Shown here: in pieces, positions 62,301 through 64,000 of the stretch
Layout of the letters: every line of letters begins with the position of its first letter
Numbering within the stretch: the first letter of the stretch is position 1
Source: Brevibacillus fortis
GTDB lineage: Bacteria > Bacillota > Bacilli > Brevibacillales > Brevibacillaceae
Direction: 5' to 3'
Assembly (NCBI RefSeq): GCF_003013395.1
Contig: NZ_PXZM01000036.1
Coordinates: 124,001-188,000, forward strand
DNA length: 64,000 nt
Notes under the pieces: generated by a model
The model's input: only the letters and a program-made list of their open reading frames with translations
Told to the model about the DNA's origin: nothing
Databases searched by the model: none
Made by a program: the position numbers and the translations under genes

Positions 62301-64000
62301 TCGGTTGCCATTTATCCATCGTCAACAGCGCTGCCTGATTTAGCGTTATTGATCGGACATTCAGCGTATGCGCCACAAGAATATCGAGAGTGGATCTACC
62401 AGATCAATTGGCAAACAAAAGAATTGACAACCAATCATCAGACGCAGCGTCCAGGGGTATGGTTGGTGTTTCAAGATGAAGGCGGTGTGGGAGAAACCCT
62501 TGCTGACGCGATGTCTGCAGACGGACATGAAGTGTTCAAACTTCGCAGCGGCGAGGCATTTACTTCCCTCTCCTCCCACGAGTTCATTCTAGATCCGAGT
62601 GAGCCGGCAGATCTGCGGCGTGTGTTCGAGAGACTAGGAGACAAAAAGGATAAGCTGACTGGCATTATTCACTTATGGAGCCTGACTGCGGGCGCCCAGC
62701 AGCAAATGGGTCTAGGGCAGCTTGATGCTATTGAGTCAGCGCAACATCTGGGAGTCTACAGTCTGTTTCATTTGACACAAGCGTTGCTTGAGCTCGATCT
62801 GAAGCAGGTGCTTGATTTACGGATTGTTTCGAACTATGCACAAGCAGTAGATGATAACGGACCTGTTTTTCCTGAAAAAGCTCCCTTGTTTGGTCTTGCC
62901 AAGGTTATCTCGCAGGAAAATCCCAAACTGCAATGCTTTAGTCTGGATCTCGCGACAGAGGGGCTGTCTGCATCGCAGTTGGCTGATCAGCTTCTAGCGG
63001 AAGTTCGCTCCAATCGGGATGACACATTGGTTGCCTATAGAGGAAATCGCATTGTGCCAGAGATGAATCGCTGCGATATCGATAAGATTCCGAAACGGCC
63101 CGTAGAGATACGTGAAAATGGCGTTTATTTGATCGCCGGAGGTACAGGAAAACTCGGATTGGCATTCAGTAAGCATCTGGCCGCTCAGAACAATGTGACC
63201 CTCGTGCTGATAAATCGTTCTCCACTACCACCTAACCACGAGTGGCAAGCGCGTTTACAGCATCCAGACTGCAGTGCTACCGAGGCACGAAAGCTGAGAG
63301 ACCTGCTTGAGCTAGAGGAAATGGGAGCACAGGTAGTCTGCTATGCAGCTGATGTGTCCGACCGTCAGCAGATGGAGGATATTTCAGAGCAAGTCCGCGC
63401 CCGTTACGGACCGATCAACGGCATTATCCAATCCGCGGCGCATATCACCTTCGAGACGATTCAGACGAAGACGTTTTCTAATTTTCAAAATGGCTTGAAA
63501 GCGAAGATGGCTGGCACAGTCATACTCGATCAGATAGCTGAACCGGAGCATCTGGATTTCTTTGTGATCTTCTCATCACTCGCTTCGATTTGGGGTGGAG
63601 CGACTGGAAGTGACTATGTCTCGTCCAACTGCTTCTTGGATGCCTATAGTGCAGCTCGCAACCGAACAGGAAAACCGACGATTGCTCTGAACTGGTACGC
63701 GTTTGAAGGCATAACCGGTCCTGGTTTTATCGGATACATGCCGATGGATGGGGCGATTCAAGCCTTTCATGCATCATTGTCTTGCCACACTGAGCATCTG
63801 ATCATTGGACAATTTGATTTGCAAGTGCTGAAAGAATGGGCACCGTCTTTGAAAGTAAAGCTCGGTGAGTCGATCTTTGCAAGCGGACAGACCCGTAAAG
63901 AACCGGAAGCACCCTCTGTTGTCACCATGCAAAACCGTGTTGCTTTGTCTGGCAGGGAGGAAGGCGATCGCTACACTTCGTTGGAGCAAGCCTTAGGGCA
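59310..64000 (+). CDS. Trans-AT-type PKS: docking-KS-(no AT)-cMT-KR, 3' end outside window
   Basis: Open from ATG 59310 (one base after the NRPS5 stop) to the window end, at least 1,563 residues. N-terminal docking helix (LLKKYILEQVAAHRLQE). KS about 39-460 with Cys206 in TSCSSS, EAHGTG and NIGH His residues all intact. The usual KS-AT linker then runs straight into the post-AT linker (VPLPTYSFAKTRHW) with no GHSxG serine, so an acyltransferase must act in trans. C-methyltransferase about 680-1010; its SAM loop EIGGGSRSLT departs from the usual GAGTGG, so it may be inactive. KR from about 1040, NADPH loop GGTGKLG near 1277, Ser/Tyr/Asn in FSSLAS...GSDYVSSN (Tyr near 1434); no LDD motif and a Trp in SIWGG, so A-type. 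An ACP is expected just past the edge. Confidence 0.9.
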   Translation, partial: MSLLKKYILEQVAAHRLQEKEALPLLKELSSTNVNARQDIAIIGMACRFPGASSLEEYWNNLKQGHDSIGDIPAARRPDVERVAREFFNDTEFNYERMGYLDHVDLFDHAFFEISPAEARTMDPYQRMFLELAWETFEHAGYSEKMINGSPTGVFLGYCDNESQYQRVLKNIDSSSLAGNVAAIIASRISYLLNLSGPSQLINTSCSSSLVALHQACQAIGNNDCRMALVGGVNLSLFPIQQDTDFGIVSVERKTKAFDDFADGTVWGEGLGAVLLKSYDQAVKDNDYIHAVIKSTAVNCDGRSTSITAPNAISQSALLRTTWERARINPESISYIEAHGTGTRLGDPVEIEGIMHAFQKVSKRKQFCAIGSVKSNIGHTIAASGVAGIIKTVLMMKHRQIPPTLHVKRPNTLIPFIDSPVYINDVLKAWDVEADQPVRRAGVSAFGLSGTNAHVILEESPKREETKVPEQSGDYLFTLSAKTNESLWDLLAKYKAFLSGPAEQSLFDMCATANMGRGHYQYRLAFVINSKEDFLQKIHLLCEGERTADGAPLVEGNQVFYGVLNSRGESSLPISMQIDSTDPVEMAKQYVRGVPINWLEYYRPVKWKKVPLPTYSFAKTRHWVQSDQPANDTVERSAAVASEAAHENESADVHKIATTFFTFGENLLNQMNVQKQTGLEEDETFYSGLSSLECFKQLGVFHKQSQTYTVEELREAVTCDGRNEHLFQLMLGLVVQTALVEQVAGTYGLAAQAEGLDAETFYLDCLDRYPNERDTFIQLKACFAYYSKIMAGQMISTPVLLLDDTSDFFKTYADRTTFGSPSGLMAVETIAQYVNSFSRPVRVLEIGGGSRSLTRLMLPKIEKQEVTYLFTDRAQSSLAEAEKEFKEVYPFVECRLFNMEQDPAEQGFDLHTYDVIIANNAIHRTKDVRATLSILHRLLAEQGLLFAIELTKDRSTANVIGGLAADWWQHEDSELRQQSRLMDPSRWEKALRDTNYQSVAIYPSSTALPDLALLIGHSAYAPQEYREWIYQINWQTKELTTNHQTQRPGVWLVFQDEGGVGETLADAMSADGHEVFKLRSGEAFTSLSSHEFILDPSEPADLRRVFERLGDKKDKLTGIIHLWSLTAGAQQQMGLGQLDAIESAQHLGVYSLFHLTQALLELDLKQVLDLRIVSNYAQAVDDNGPVFPEKAPLFGLAKVISQENPKLQCFSLDLATEGLSASQLADQLLAEVRSNRDDTLVAYRGNRIVPEMNRCDIDKIPKRPVEIRENGVYLIAGGTGKLGLAFSKHLAAQNNVTLVLINRSPLPPNHEWQARLQHPDCSATEARKLRDLLELEEMGAQVVCYAADVSDRQQMEDISEQVRARYGPINGIIQSAAHITFETIQTKTFSNFQNGLKAKMAGTVILDQIAEPEHLDFFVIFSSLASIWGGATGSDYVSSNCFLDAYSAARNRTGKPTIALNWYAFEGITGPGFIGYMPMDGAIQAFHASLSCHTEHLIIGQFDLQVLKEWAPSLKVKLGESIFASGQTRKEPEAPSVVTMQNRVALSGREEGDRYTSLEQALG

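Noticed and set aside
1..64000. CRISPR array, insertion sequence, rRNA or phage genes
   Set aside because: No spaced direct repeats, transposase motifs (DDE/IS terminal repeats), rRNA segments or phage structural genes were found on reading both strands.

Overview
The window reads as chromosome of a low-to-mid GC, endospore-forming Firmicute of the Paenibacillaceae, most likely a Brevibacillus. Reasons: strong AGGAGG-type ribosome sites with many TTG/GTG starts, a sporulation-kinase-like histidine kinase, resA/ccdA, a SwrC-like RND pump, and a large NRPS/PKS locus of the Bacillus/Brevibacillus style. The genus call is inference from gene style, not from a marker gene.

Layout. 1-3.6 kb: end of a secreted, probably SLH-bearing protein, a secreted protein of unknown role and a leftward pair of unknown genes. 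3.8-11 kb: reductive pyrimidine catabolism (preT, preA, dihydropyrimidinase, beta-ureidopropionase), an ADP-ribosyltransferase-like small protein, and a convergent NCS1 nucleobase permease. 11.2-16.8 kb: a CitA/DcuS-type two-component system followed by a tripartite tricarboxylate transporter (tctC-tctB-tctA) with a likely CcpA cre site. 16.9-23.9 kb: GNAT acetyltransferase, DUF3054 membrane protein, a 43-residue polar protein, tenI-thiE, an ABM monooxygenase, a PAS histidine kinase and several unknowns. 23.9-30.9 kb: a leftward NarL-type two-component pair, then a MarR regulator (apparently frameshifted) ahead of an RND permease and its lipoprotein adaptor. 30.9-34.9 kb: DinB remnant, ccdA-resA, small unknowns, a frameshifted gene, a single-Cys thioredoxin-like protein, tRNA-Tyr(GTA) and tRNA-Leu(CAA). 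35.0 kb: a leftward polyamine-type GNAT.

35.6-64.0 kb (continuing past the window) is a co-directional NRPS/trans-AT-PKS assembly line behind one clear sigma-A promoter. Order: NRPS1 (Cstart-A-T-E, code for Asn, so an acyl-D-Asn start as in prodrug pathways) - KamA-like radical SAM/PLP aminomutase - NRPS2 (C-A-T-C-VOC-VOC-degenerate C) - PLP aminotransferase - NRPS3 (A-T-C; A-domain lacks Asp235 and has Asp236, as in beta-amino-acid-activating domains) - NRPS4 (half C-A-T-C; 2,4-diaminobutyrate-like code) - NRPS5 (half C-A-T plus docking tail) - PKS (docking-KS-no AT-cMT-KR...). The working model is an N-acyl-D-Asn-masked, cationic peptide-polyketide containing a beta-amino acid made in situ by the aminomutase.

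The most unusual element is the pair of VOC (glyoxalase/methylmalonyl-CoA-epimerase fold) domains inserted between two condensation domains of NRPS2; the first keeps a complete His/Glu/His/Glu metal set and the second does not. The next most unusual are the acidic-aromatic C-terminal tails (DDDDFAF, DWDFEF) facing N-terminal half-condensation domains on the next subunit, which look like a docking system.
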